Shown: one piece after another, positions 1-6,528 of the stretch
How positions within the stretch are numbered: the first letter of the stretch is position 1
Layout: every line of letters starts with the position of its first letter
Assembly: GCF_010747475.1 (NCBI RefSeq)
Contig: NZ_VSLZ01000001.1
Span: forward strand, 372,001 to 436,000
DNA length: 64,000 nucleotides
Direction of reading: 5' to 3'
Origin: Halorussus sp. MSC15.2
Lineage (GTDB): Archaea; Halobacteriota; Halobacteria; Halobacteriales; Haladaptataceae
Made by a program: the position numbers and the translations under genes
Notes under the pieces: generated by a model
The model's input: the letters and a program-made list of their open reading frames with translations, nothing else
Databases searched by the model: none
What the model was told of the DNA's origin: nothing

Positions 1-218
1 ATCGCGAGGAACGCGAGGACCACGCCGATGTTTGCGAAGAATCGCCAGTGTAGTCGTCTGGTCGCCAGTCGGTCGAAGATATCGCCGAATCGGTTACTCG
101 ATACGGCGACGAACGGTCCCATCACCGACGTCGATTCTGGAAGCGTCCAGTACCGTCGTATTAGTTCGAGCAGTGCCCAATAGGCGACGACACCGACGGC
201 CACAAACCACCAGTTCAT
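1..218 (-). CDS. Site-2 protease (M50 family) paralogue, N-terminal part, cut by window edge
   Basis: Only the first 72 codons are present; the gene runs off the left edge. The protein begins with a hydrophobic segment (MNWWFVAVGVVAYWALLEL) and continues with a polar stretch ending in an RLATRRLHWRFFANIG-like block before the next hydrophobic segment. Spacing and residues match the start of the full M50 protease at 6529-8334 (MNMLVWVVAGVVLYW..., then RLARPKRFWRAWGNFG), so this is a paralogue of that protein. The catalytic HExxH would lie outside the window. It lies downstream of and in the same direction as the 49-aa peptide gene at 360-509, and beside the azole-peptide gene cluster, so a role in maturing the peptide or in immunity is possible. 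The function assignment rests on the paralogue comparison only. Confidence 0.7.
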   Translation of the reverse strand, partial: MNWWFVAVGVVAYWALLELIRRYWTLPESTSVMGPFVAVSSNRFGDIFDRLATRRLHWRFFANIGVVLAFLA

Positions 219-316
219 TAGCGACGGCAATACGCTCGACCAGTAAATTAGTTTTGTTTAAGTGACTAATAGAGCACTACAACCAACTATTTTAGAATAT
301 CACATAAAATACGCTA

Positions 317-335
317 GAGCGGATGTAAACCGCTC
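317..335 (-). terminator. Hairpin downstream of the 49-aa peptide gene
   Basis: GAGCGG and CCGCTC form a 6-bp stem around a 7-nt loop, about 25 nt after the stop of the minus-strand peptide gene, followed on that strand by TAGCGTATTTTATG. It could be a transcription terminator or an mRNA 3'-end stabiliser separating the peptide gene from the downstream M50 gene. Archaeal terminators are usually plain T-tracts, so the exact role is uncertain. Confidence 0.4.
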
Positions 336-359
336 CGAAATTACGTCGTGTTTATGAGT

Positions 360-509
360 TTATGCACGACACTTGCCGCTGTAGGAGTCCGAAACGTCGT
401 CGCAGTTCGGCGGGTCCGGACTCGGAAGCGGCGGGACGCTGAAGAGAGTCCCGAATTCGAATGCGATAGTCTCCGTCGTTTCGGATTCGTCGGATTCTGT
501 CACCTTCAT
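360..509 (-). CDS. Small acidic peptide, candidate azole-peptide (LAP) precursor
   Basis: A 49-codon gene, ATG to TAA. The N-terminal half is strongly acidic and Ser/Thr-rich (starts MKVTESDESETTET), followed by an aromatic block FEFGTLF at residues 17-23. The C-terminal half is proline-rich (VPPLPSPDPPN) and then holds two cysteines (36 and 47) with several serines. This leader/core layout resembles LAP precursors: leaders often carry an F-x3-hydrophobic docking motif (here F19-GTL-F23), and Cys/Ser/Thr are the residues cyclised by YcaO enzymes. It lies 146 bp from, and divergent to, the ABC/SagB/SagC/YcaO genes, has AT-rich TATA-like sequence upstream (527-549) and a hairpin downstream. No similarity search was possible; the call is from position, composition and layout. 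It may instead be a small regulatory or immunity peptide. Confidence 0.55.
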   Translation of the reverse strand: MKVTESDESETTETIAFEFGTLFSVPPLPSPDPPNCDDVSDSYSGKCRA

Positions 510-655
510 ATATTACTCCAGTTTCCTATATTTACTATTCCCATATAAGAGTAACTATTCATAAACTCACGATATGTATTGGGGAAATAAATAACAGATT
601 CGTATGGTATTGAATAATAACAAATAAATGCAGGTGCTTTGTACGATAGGCTCAT
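510..655. promoter_or_regulatory. Divergent AT-rich promoter region between peptide gene and ABC transporter
   Basis: This 146-bp spacer is markedly AT-rich in a GC-rich genome. Toward the minus-strand peptide gene it contains AGTAAATATA (527-536) and CTTATATGG (541-549), both at plausible archaeal TATA distance from the ATG at 509. Toward the ABC transporter, AATAACAAATAAATG (615-629) lies about 30 nt before the ATG at 656. Co-regulation of peptide and export/modification genes from this divergent region is an inference. Confidence 0.5.
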
Positions 656-1672
656 ATGAGGAGTTCTCCCGCGATACGCGTCGAGAACCTACGAAAGGAG
701 TACGAAACGGAACACGGTTCTATCACGGCGGTCGACGATGTCTCGTTCGACATCGAATCGGGGTCGGTGGTCGGGTTGCTCGGTCCGAACGGTGCGGGGA
801 AAACGACGACCATAAAATGCCTCCTCGGACTCGTGAAACCTACCGCAGGCCAGATAGAAGTCGAAGGTGAGAACGTCCGAGACAACCAACGCGCGACGTA
901 TCAGCACGTGACGTCGATGCTCGAAGGCGCACGGAACATCTACTGGCGGCTCACCGTCATGGAAAACATCGCGTACTTCCTCCGGCATCAAGGTATCAAA
1001 CCGGCCGATGTCAGCGACTACGTGACCGACCTCCTCGAAGCGTTCGACATAGAACAGAAAGCCGACGAACCGGTTCGGAAACTCTCCCGCGGAATGAAGC
1101 AGAAAGCCGCGCTCGTCTGTGCCCTCGCACAGCAGACGCCGGTAGTGGTACTCGACGAACCGACACTGGGACTCGACGTTACGACCGCTTCCACGCTCCG
1201 CACGGAACTCAGACGACTCGTTGACGAGGAAAACAGGACAGTTCTGCTCAGTAGCCACGACATGGACTCGATTCAGGAGCTGTGTGACCGCGTGATTATC
1301 ATGAGCGAGGGACAGATTCTCGCCGAGGAGCGCATCGAAGACTTGCTCGACATGTTCCGGACACAGGCCTACGTATTTCTCGTCGAGAACGGACCGTCCG
1401 AGGAGACGCGGCGGACTCTCGAATCCCGCTACCAAGTGAACGAGTGGAGAGAGCGTGGTAAGTACGTCGAGTTCGAGGCGGTTTGTCGGGACCCCGACGA
1501 CCTGTACGACTTGATGGAGATACTGCGAGCAGACTCGGTGACGGTCGTCTCGAGTCAGAACAAGTCGCCCGACTTGGAGGAAGCGTTCGTGGAAATCGTC
1601 GACAACGAACGGTCGGCTACAACACCGGGTAGCAAGCAACCTGCGACGGTGAACACGGGGAACGGACAGTGA
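656..1672 (+). CDS. ABC transporter ATP-binding protein of the azole-peptide locus
   Basis: 338 aa, the usual length for an ABC-2 type exporter ATPase with a C-terminal extension. Visible motifs: Walker A GPNGAGKTTT (about residues 43-52), signature LSRGMKQ (about 142-148), Walker B VVVLDEPTLGLD (about 163-174) and the switch H in LLSSHDMDS. The last 90 residues form a separate acidic C-terminal domain typical of the CcmA/drug-export subfamily. Its stop overlaps the start of the permease gene (TGATG), so the two are translationally coupled. As first gene of the cluster it most likely powers export of, or self-protection against, the modified peptide; the substrate is inferred from context only. 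Confidence 0.9.
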   Translation: MRSSPAIRVENLRKEYETEHGSITAVDDVSFDIESGSVVGLLGPNGAGKTTTIKCLLGLVKPTAGQIEVEGENVRDNQRATYQHVTSMLEGARNIYWRLTVMENIAYFLRHQGIKPADVSDYVTDLLEAFDIEQKADEPVRKLSRGMKQKAALVCALAQQTPVVVLDEPTLGLDVTTASTLRTELRRLVDEENRTVLLSSHDMDSIQELCDRVIIMSEGQILAEERIEDLLDMFRTQAYVFLVENGPSEETRRTLESRYQVNEWRERGKYVEFEAVCRDPDDLYDLMEILRADSVTVVSSQNKSPDLEEAFVEIVDNERSATTPGSKQPATVNTGNGQ

Positions 1673-2445
1673 TGAGGCACGCCGCGCTGTACCTTCGAGC
1701 CTCGTTGACGAAGTCCGTCATCCTGCTTCGACGGTACTGGTTCAACACTGTGAGTCAACTCGTCGTGACTTACGTGATGTTCCTCCTTCTCGTGTTCGGC
1801 GGGCGTTCGATTGCGCCGAGTGTAATCCAAGAGTCGCTCGGCGGAATTATCGTCGGCTACTTCCTCTGGAGCACGGCGGTCAGTTCGTATCGAACGCCGT
1901 CTTCGAGCCTGATAGGGGAGGCCCGTCAGGGGACGCTCGAACAACTTTCGCTGTCTCCGCTGGGTATCGGTCGAGTCGTACTTCTCAAGACAGTTGCGAG
2001 CCTTCTCGTCAGCGTCTCTCTATCGATGGTCATCCTCCTCTCCCTGTTGGCAATCACGGGCGAGAATCTCTCTCTCGACTTCGTCGCAATCGTCCCGATA
2101 CTCCTGCTGTCGATACTGTCTATCCTCGGAGTCGGATTCGCACTCGGGGGACTCGCACTGCTGTACAAGCGCATTTCGAGTGCGCTCCAGATTGTGCAGT
2201 ATCTCATGATTGGACTCGTCGCGGCACCCGTCGAGTCGAATCCCGCGCTCAAACTCCTCCCGCTCTCGCTCGGGAGCAAACTCCTTCGAGACGTCATGAC
2301 CCGTGGCGTCGGTCTCTTCGAGATTCCGACCGTCGATTTCGCACTCCTCGTCGCTACGGGTGTCTTCTACTTCGGCGCGGGCTACCTCGCACTCTACTGG
2401 TTCAAAGAACGTGCGCGTGACAGAGGCGCGATGGGACACTACTAG
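1672..2445 (+). CDS. ABC-2 type transporter permease of the azole-peptide locus
   Basis: 257 aa with about six hydrophobic segments (for example QLVVTYVMFLLLVFGG, VAIVPILLLSILSILGVGFA and FALLVATGVFYFGAGYLALYW), the pattern of ABC-2 membrane subunits. The ATG at 1672 overlaps the ATPase stop by one base; a GTG one codon upstream is the alternative start. A Gly-rich cytoplasmic segment (IGEARQGTLEQLSLSPLG) matches the coupling region found in this family. It forms a complete exporter with the preceding ATPase. In LAP gene clusters such a pair (SagGHI-like) carries the mature peptide out of the cell; here that role is inferred. Confidence 0.88.
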   Translation: MRHAALYLRASLTKSVILLRRYWFNTVSQLVVTYVMFLLLVFGGRSIAPSVIQESLGGIIVGYFLWSTAVSSYRTPSSSLIGEARQGTLEQLSLSPLGIGRVVLLKTVASLLVSVSLSMVILLSLLAITGENLSLDFVAIVPILLLSILSILGVGFALGGLALLYKRISSALQIVQYLMIGLVAAPVESNPALKLLPLSLGSKLLRDVMTRGVGLFEIPTVDFALLVATGVFYFGAGYLALYWFKERARDRGAMGHY

Positions 2446-2476
2446 AATCATTACAGGTCTGGTATTTCCCATTCGG

Positions 2477-2488
2477 ATAAATATAAAT
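2477..2488 (+). promoter_or_regulatory. TATA box of the sagB-like gene
   Basis: ATAAATATAAAT lies 25-36 nt before the ATG at 2513, in the 67-bp gap after the permease gene. The spacing fits a leaderless archaeal transcript, so the modification genes (2513-5730) probably have their own promoter in addition to read-through from the transporter genes. Confidence 0.5.
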
Positions 2489-2512
2489 GCGACTCGTCAG
2501 AACATCGATTCG

Positions 2513-3418
2513 ATGAAAATATCGGGAGAAGCCGAGGAGTTATCGGAGCTTCGGCGACAGGTTTACAACCGAAAACGGTCGTTGAGCGATGAACCGTTCG
2601 TCACCACGTTCCGGCAGAGAACCTTCGACTCACCCGACCTCGCCGGCGTCTTCCACGAGAACACGAAGACCGACCGCCAGTGGCAACGCCGAACCCGAAA
2701 GAATAGCAACGAACTGAAAGGCCAGCTTCACGCCGCGGCTGCGGAAGTAGACCCGGACTACCCCGGCCAAGAGTTGCTCCCGCTTCCGGACGACGTGTCA
2801 CTCGATGCCGATATCGGGACGGTGCTTCAACGGCGGCGGAGCGTCCGCTCGCACGCGCCCAGTCCCGTCTCTCGTCGTGACCTCGCGCGCGTTCTCCGCT
2901 ATGGCGCAGGGGTATCGACCATCGACGAGGGGAAGCGAAAGCGGACGTATCCGTCACCCGGTGCCCTCTATCCGACGGAAATATACGTTGCCGCGTTACG
3001 AACGGACGACATCGACGAGGGTCTCTACTACTACAACGCGAGGCGCCACGCCCTCCGAGTACTCCGCCGCGACGACCCCGAGGAGATTCGGCGAGACGTC
3101 CTCGGCGGCTTTCGCTCCGGGAAGACGAACGACGCCCGGTCGTTCGACGACGTGCCGTTAGTCGTCCTTCTTACGGGGTCCTTCTGGCGCGTGAAGTTCA
3201 AGTACGGTCCCCGAGGCTATCGGTACGTCCTTCAGGAGAGCGGTCACTTGGCCCAGAATCTGCTTCTGGCTGCGGAAGCCGATGGTCTCGTCGGGTTCCC
3301 CTACTCTGCGTTCGACGACGAACACATGAACGACCTGCTCAACGTCGATGGCGTGAACGAAGCTACGCTCTATACGGTTCTCCTCGGACACGAAGCCGGA
3401 GGGGTGCGAGATGAGTGA
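2513..3418 (+). CDS. SagB-type FMN-dependent azoline dehydrogenase
   Basis: 301 aa, nitroreductase fold of the SagB/McbC type. These enzymes oxidise azoline rings to azoles in azole-containing peptides. Visible features: RRRSVRSH near residue 105 (FMN phosphate contact), PSPGALYPTEIYV around 145-157 as in SagB proteins, and FKYGPRGYRYVLQESGHLAQN, whose Lys-Tyr pair near residue 230 corresponds to the catalytic Lys-Tyr of McbC-type dehydrogenases. The ATG at 2513 is chosen because it follows a TATA box at leaderless spacing; longer in-frame sequence overlaps the permease gene. The 3' end overlaps the next gene by 8 nt, implying coupled translation. Presence of this oxidase predicts that the product carries aromatic azoles and not only azolines. 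Confidence 0.88.
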   Translation: MKISGEAEELSELRRQVYNRKRSLSDEPFVTTFRQRTFDSPDLAGVFHENTKTDRQWQRRTRKNSNELKGQLHAAAAEVDPDYPGQELLPLPDDVSLDADIGTVLQRRRSVRSHAPSPVSRRDLARVLRYGAGVSTIDEGKRKRTYPSPGALYPTEIYVAALRTDDIDEGLYYYNARRHALRVLRRDDPEEIRRDVLGGFRSGKTNDARSFDDVPLVVLLTGSFWRVKFKYGPRGYRYVLQESGHLAQNLLLAAEADGLVGFPYSAFDDEHMNDLLNVDGVNEATLYTVLLGHEAGGVRDE

Positions 3419-4469
3419 CGAACCGCCGCAGAGACGCTCGATGTACCCGACTATCGACCCGGCTATCGTCCCCGTGAGAGTCACTCCCGACAAGGTTCAC
3501 TTCCGTGCGGGACCGTGGAGCGGGCCAGTGTTCACACTGGAGGACGAACAGCGAGAAGCAAAACTCGCCGACCTCGTTGGGATGCTCGACGGGACCAACT
3601 CCGTGGCAGACATCCTCGACGAGTTCGAGGGCGACGAGGCTGCGGTTCGGCACGTTTTGGACCGCCTTCAGCGCAAACAGATACTCGATAGCCGGAGCGC
3701 CCCCGAGGACGAACCCCGGGAAATCGATTCGGGATTCGTCTCGGAAGGAGACCTCTCCTCGGTCGATGCCGACCGAGTCGCGGTCGTCGCTACGGGCGGA
3801 CTCGGTCGAATCGTCGTGGGAGACCTGTTGGACACTGCAGTTGGCACTATCGAAGTCGTCGACGAGGAGTCGGGCAACCGTACGCAGGCGGAACTGACGG
3901 CGGACCGCGTCGAACGAGCGTCGCGCTCGGAACTCCCTCGAATCGTAGAGGAGGCAGACGTCGCCGTACTGGTGACCGACCGACCAGCACCCGAATTGTT
4001 CGCAGAGGTCAACCGACTGGCCCACGAGTTCGACACCCCGTACGTGTCCGGACAGACGTGCGGATTCGACGGACTGGTTGGACCGACCGTAATCCCCGGC
4101 GAGACGAGTTGCTACGAGTGTTTCGAGGAGCGGCGCGACGCGAACCTCCCGTCGAGTAGTGAGTACCACGCCTTCGAGCAGACTGTCGGTAAAACCGCCG
4201 ACTCTCCGGGTCCCAGCGTCGCGGCGTTCGACCACGTCGTCGCCGGACTCGTGACGACGGAGGTGCTGAATTTCTTGGTTCGCGACGTCGCGTTCCTCGC
4301 TGGCCGAGTCGTTCGCTACGACTTCGCGGAATTGGCAGTTGAGACGAACGAGGTACTCCGGATGCCTCGTTGTCCGGTCTGTGCCTCCGGGACCGACTCG
4401 GCGGACGTCGACCGCGTCTTCACGCTCGATACGCTTCTCGAAGACGTGAACCGAGGTGGTGACGATTAA
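3411..4469 (+). CDS. ThiF/E1-like cyclodehydratase partner protein (SagC-like)
   Basis: 352 aa. In LAP biosynthesis the ocin-ThiF/SagC-type protein binds the leader peptide through an N-terminal winged-helix (RRE) domain and presents the core to YcaO. Here the first 90 residues (LEDEQREAKLADLVGMLDGTNSVADIL..., then DRLQRKQIL) look like that winged helix. The middle resembles an E1/ThiF Rossmann region (VAVVATGGLGRIVVGDLL near residue 125). Two CxxC pairs (CYEC near 234-237, CPVC near 322-325) form the structural zinc site usual in this family. It overlaps both neighbours (start inside sagB-like, end inside YcaO), so the three modification genes are one translation unit. The ATP-binding Gly-rich loop is degenerate, as is normal for these partners. 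Confidence 0.85.
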   Translation: MSDEPPQRRSMYPTIDPAIVPVRVTPDKVHFRAGPWSGPVFTLEDEQREAKLADLVGMLDGTNSVADILDEFEGDEAAVRHVLDRLQRKQILDSRSAPEDEPREIDSGFVSEGDLSSVDADRVAVVATGGLGRIVVGDLLDTAVGTIEVVDEESGNRTQAELTADRVERASRSELPRIVEEADVAVLVTDRPAPELFAEVNRLAHEFDTPYVSGQTCGFDGLVGPTVIPGETSCYECFEERRDANLPSSSEYHAFEQTVGKTADSPGPSVAAFDHVVAGLVTTEVLNFLVRDVAFLAGRVVRYDFAELAVETNEVLRMPRCPVCASGTDSADVDRVFTLDTLLEDVNRGGDD

Positions 4470-5730
4470 AATCACAAGCCCCGGGTCGGACCCCACGCGG
4501 TTTCACGCCGACCAGTTGCTCGGCAGTCACAGTGGACTGATAAACGAAATCTCGATAATACAGAACACGAGGTCGCACACTGAGTCCACGGTAGCGGTCG
4601 TCGACGCGTGTTCGATGCGGTCGTTACTCCCGATAGATATCCCGTACGATACGGACTTCAGAGCGATGGGGAAAGGAGCGACGGTCGACGAGGCGATAGC
4701 CAGTGCCGCAGGAGAGTTCGTCGAGCGCTACTGTGCGTTCTGGCAACCTGAACGTGCGCGTCGAGCGTCGTACAGGTCCCTAGAGGCGAGCGAGGAGACC
4801 GTCCCCGATTTCGAGTATCTCGCAATCTACGACGCCGACCAACTTCGGGAGATGCGCCAGTCTCCGTTGACTCGCGAAGCGGACATCCAGTGGGTCGAAG
4901 GGCGCAACATCCGAGACGGGTCGCCCGTGGCAGTACCGGCGGGACGTGTGTACATGGCTTCTCCCGACCCGTACTTTTACACAACCTCTAACGGACTCGC
5001 GTGCGAGCGCACGTTAGCGGGCGCGGTTGTCGGCGGAATCTACGAATCCGTCGAGCGGGATGCGATTATGCAATCGTGGTTCCGCCAAGAGCCACCGGTC
5101 CGCGTTCGCCTCGATGGACGGCCGGACCTCGCCGAGCGTCGTGACGCAGTCGAGACCGCCGATACCTCGGTGTCCATCCTCGATTTCGAGTCGGAGTTGC
5201 CGTTCCACGTGGTGGGAGCGTTCTTCCTCGACGAGTGCGCCGAGCGACCCAAAGCACTGCTCGCGGCAGGCGCGAGTCTCGACTTCGCCACTGCAGTCGA
5301 AGACGCGTTGTCAGAACTCTCTCAAGGGCTTACCGTGTTAAAAGAGGACCTCGCGTTCGGGGGCGAGAGTGACGCCGCCGACCGCGCGCCAGAGACGCGG
5401 TTCGATAACGTTCGACACTACGCTCGCCCCGAGAACGCCGACGCGCTCTCGATACTGCTGGACGGCGAAGTCGCGTCGCCGGAGTACGAACCTGTCGAAT
5501 TCGAGACCGACCGAGACGAACTGCGGGCGTGTCTCCGAGCGCTGGAGGCCGGTGAAGTCACACCGCTAGCCGTGGACGTGACGACGAAAGACGTTCGAGA
5601 CACGGGACTGTACGTCACGCGCGTCGTCGTTCCAGAACTGATACCGCTGTCGAGACCCGCTGTGCCGCCACGGCGGCATCCACGCCTCTCCGACGGCGGC
5701 CTCAACGATGACTGTCATCCTATCGGCTAA
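4456..5730 (+). CDS. YcaO-domain cyclodehydratase (SagD-like)
   Basis: 424 aa, the normal length of SagD-type YcaO proteins, which use ATP to phosphorylate the peptide amide and form thiazoline/oxazoline rings at Cys/Ser/Thr. Three conserved blocks are visible: GKGATVDEAIASAAGEFVER (72-91), CERTLAGAVVGGIYESVERD (about 183-202) and GASLDFATAVEDALSELSQG (about 273-292); these carry the Glu/Gln/Arg residues that bind Mg-ATP. The C-terminus ends in a Pro/His-rich tail (VPELIPLSRP..., DDCHPIG) typical of azoline-forming YcaO proteins. The start is GTG at 4456, overlapping the preceding gene by 14 nt. Together with the SagB and SagC-like genes it makes a complete heterocyclisation set. YcaO enzymes also make thioamides, but the partner genes argue for azoles. 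Confidence 0.92.
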   Translation: MVTIKITSPGSDPTRFHADQLLGSHSGLINEISIIQNTRSHTESTVAVVDACSMRSLLPIDIPYDTDFRAMGKGATVDEAIASAAGEFVERYCAFWQPERARRASYRSLEASEETVPDFEYLAIYDADQLREMRQSPLTREADIQWVEGRNIRDGSPVAVPAGRVYMASPDPYFYTTSNGLACERTLAGAVVGGIYESVERDAIMQSWFRQEPPVRVRLDGRPDLAERRDAVETADTSVSILDFESELPFHVVGAFFLDECAERPKALLAAGASLDFATAVEDALSELSQGLTVLKEDLAFGGESDAADRAPETRFDNVRHYARPENADALSILLDGEVASPEYEPVEFETDRDELRACLRALEAGEVTPLAVDVTTKDVRDTGLYVTRVVVPELIPLSRPAVPPRRHPRLSDGGLNDDCHPIG

Positions 5731-5793
5731 CGGCGAACACGCTCGTTACCCCGACCGAAAGCCTTTCAAAAATACGGTTGGAATCTCCTGTCA

Positions 5794-6315
5794 ATGCGGA
5801 AAAGCGGCCCGCCGAAAGGCCTCATCGCGTATCTCGTGTTGGAACTTCTGGACGAAAAACCGCGGTACGGGTACGAGATACTCAAGGAGATACGGTCTAT
5901 CAGCGGCGGCCACTGGGAACCATCGTACGGGTCGGTCTACCCCATCCTCTACAAGTTCGAGGAGAAAGGCTGGGCCGAGCGTATCGAGCGCGCGGACGAA
6001 CCCGACCGCAAGTACTTCGAGATTACCGACGCGGGCCGCGAGGAACTCGCCGAGAAGCGCGAGGAGACCGGCGGCAAAGCCCGCGACTTCGCGGACGTGA
6101 TTCTGGGGTTCTACCACGTCTTCGTCGCGTTCGCCACCGACGAGCGCTTCGAGATAGAGAACCAATCGGGTGAGTGGAAGTTCGACGAGGAGTTCAGTGC
6201 GTGGGTGACCGAACAGATAATCCGCCACCACGAACGCGACTTCGGAGACTTCCAGCGCGTCCCCGACACGCCGGAGGAGTTCGCCGAGCGGCACGACTTA
6301 GAGTCCGACGAGTAG
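5794..6315 (+). CDS. PadR-family transcriptional regulator
   Basis: 173 aa. The N-terminal winged helix is classic PadR: PKGLIAYLVLELLDEKPRYG, then YEILKEI, then WEPSYGSVYPILYKFEEKGW and the wing RKYFEITDAGREEL (residues 6-90). A second acidic, mostly helical half follows. PadR proteins often repress transporter or antibiotic-response genes and respond to small ligands. It lies 63 bp after the YcaO gene on the same strand with its own TATA-like sequence (CTTTCAAAAATACGG, about 5763-5777), so it is a candidate regulator of the azole-peptide locus; that link is inferred from position only. Confidence 0.88.
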   Translation: MRKSGPPKGLIAYLVLELLDEKPRYGYEILKEIRSISGGHWEPSYGSVYPILYKFEEKGWAERIERADEPDRKYFEITDAGREELAEKREETGGKARDFADVILGFYHVFVAFATDERFEIENQSGEWKFDEEFSAWVTEQIIRHHERDFGDFQRVPDTPEEFAERHDLESDE

Positions 6316-6528
6316 CCCGAAAACGGCCCGCCAAACGTTTCATCCGAGCGTTCGATAGGCGACCGGAGGGAGAGGACCGCAGGACTGTGGTGTCGAGACG
6401 AGAGGCGAGCAGTTCCAGCCACACAGTGCAGAACGAACCATCACTTCCCGAGTACTCGACGAACGAGACGGGTCTGAACCGTGCCGACAATCAGCGAACG
6501 TCTACGATGCGAAATTTCGGAGTCCCGG

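Noticed and set aside
348-548. Plus-strand 66-codon frame (MFMSLCTTLAAVGVRNVV...) in the divergent promoter region
   Set aside because: Arg/Phe-rich, ends in the AT-rich promoter and is antisense to the better peptide candidate.
628-870. Plus-strand frame starting MQVLCTIGSYEE before the ABC ATPase, considered as precursor peptide
   Set aside because: After 10 codons it runs inside the ATPase gene in another frame; no independent stop or core-like end.
689-1639. Long minus-strand frame opposite the ABC ATPase
   Set aside because: It is complementary to a protein with Walker A, signature and Walker B motifs; high GC creates such shadow frames.
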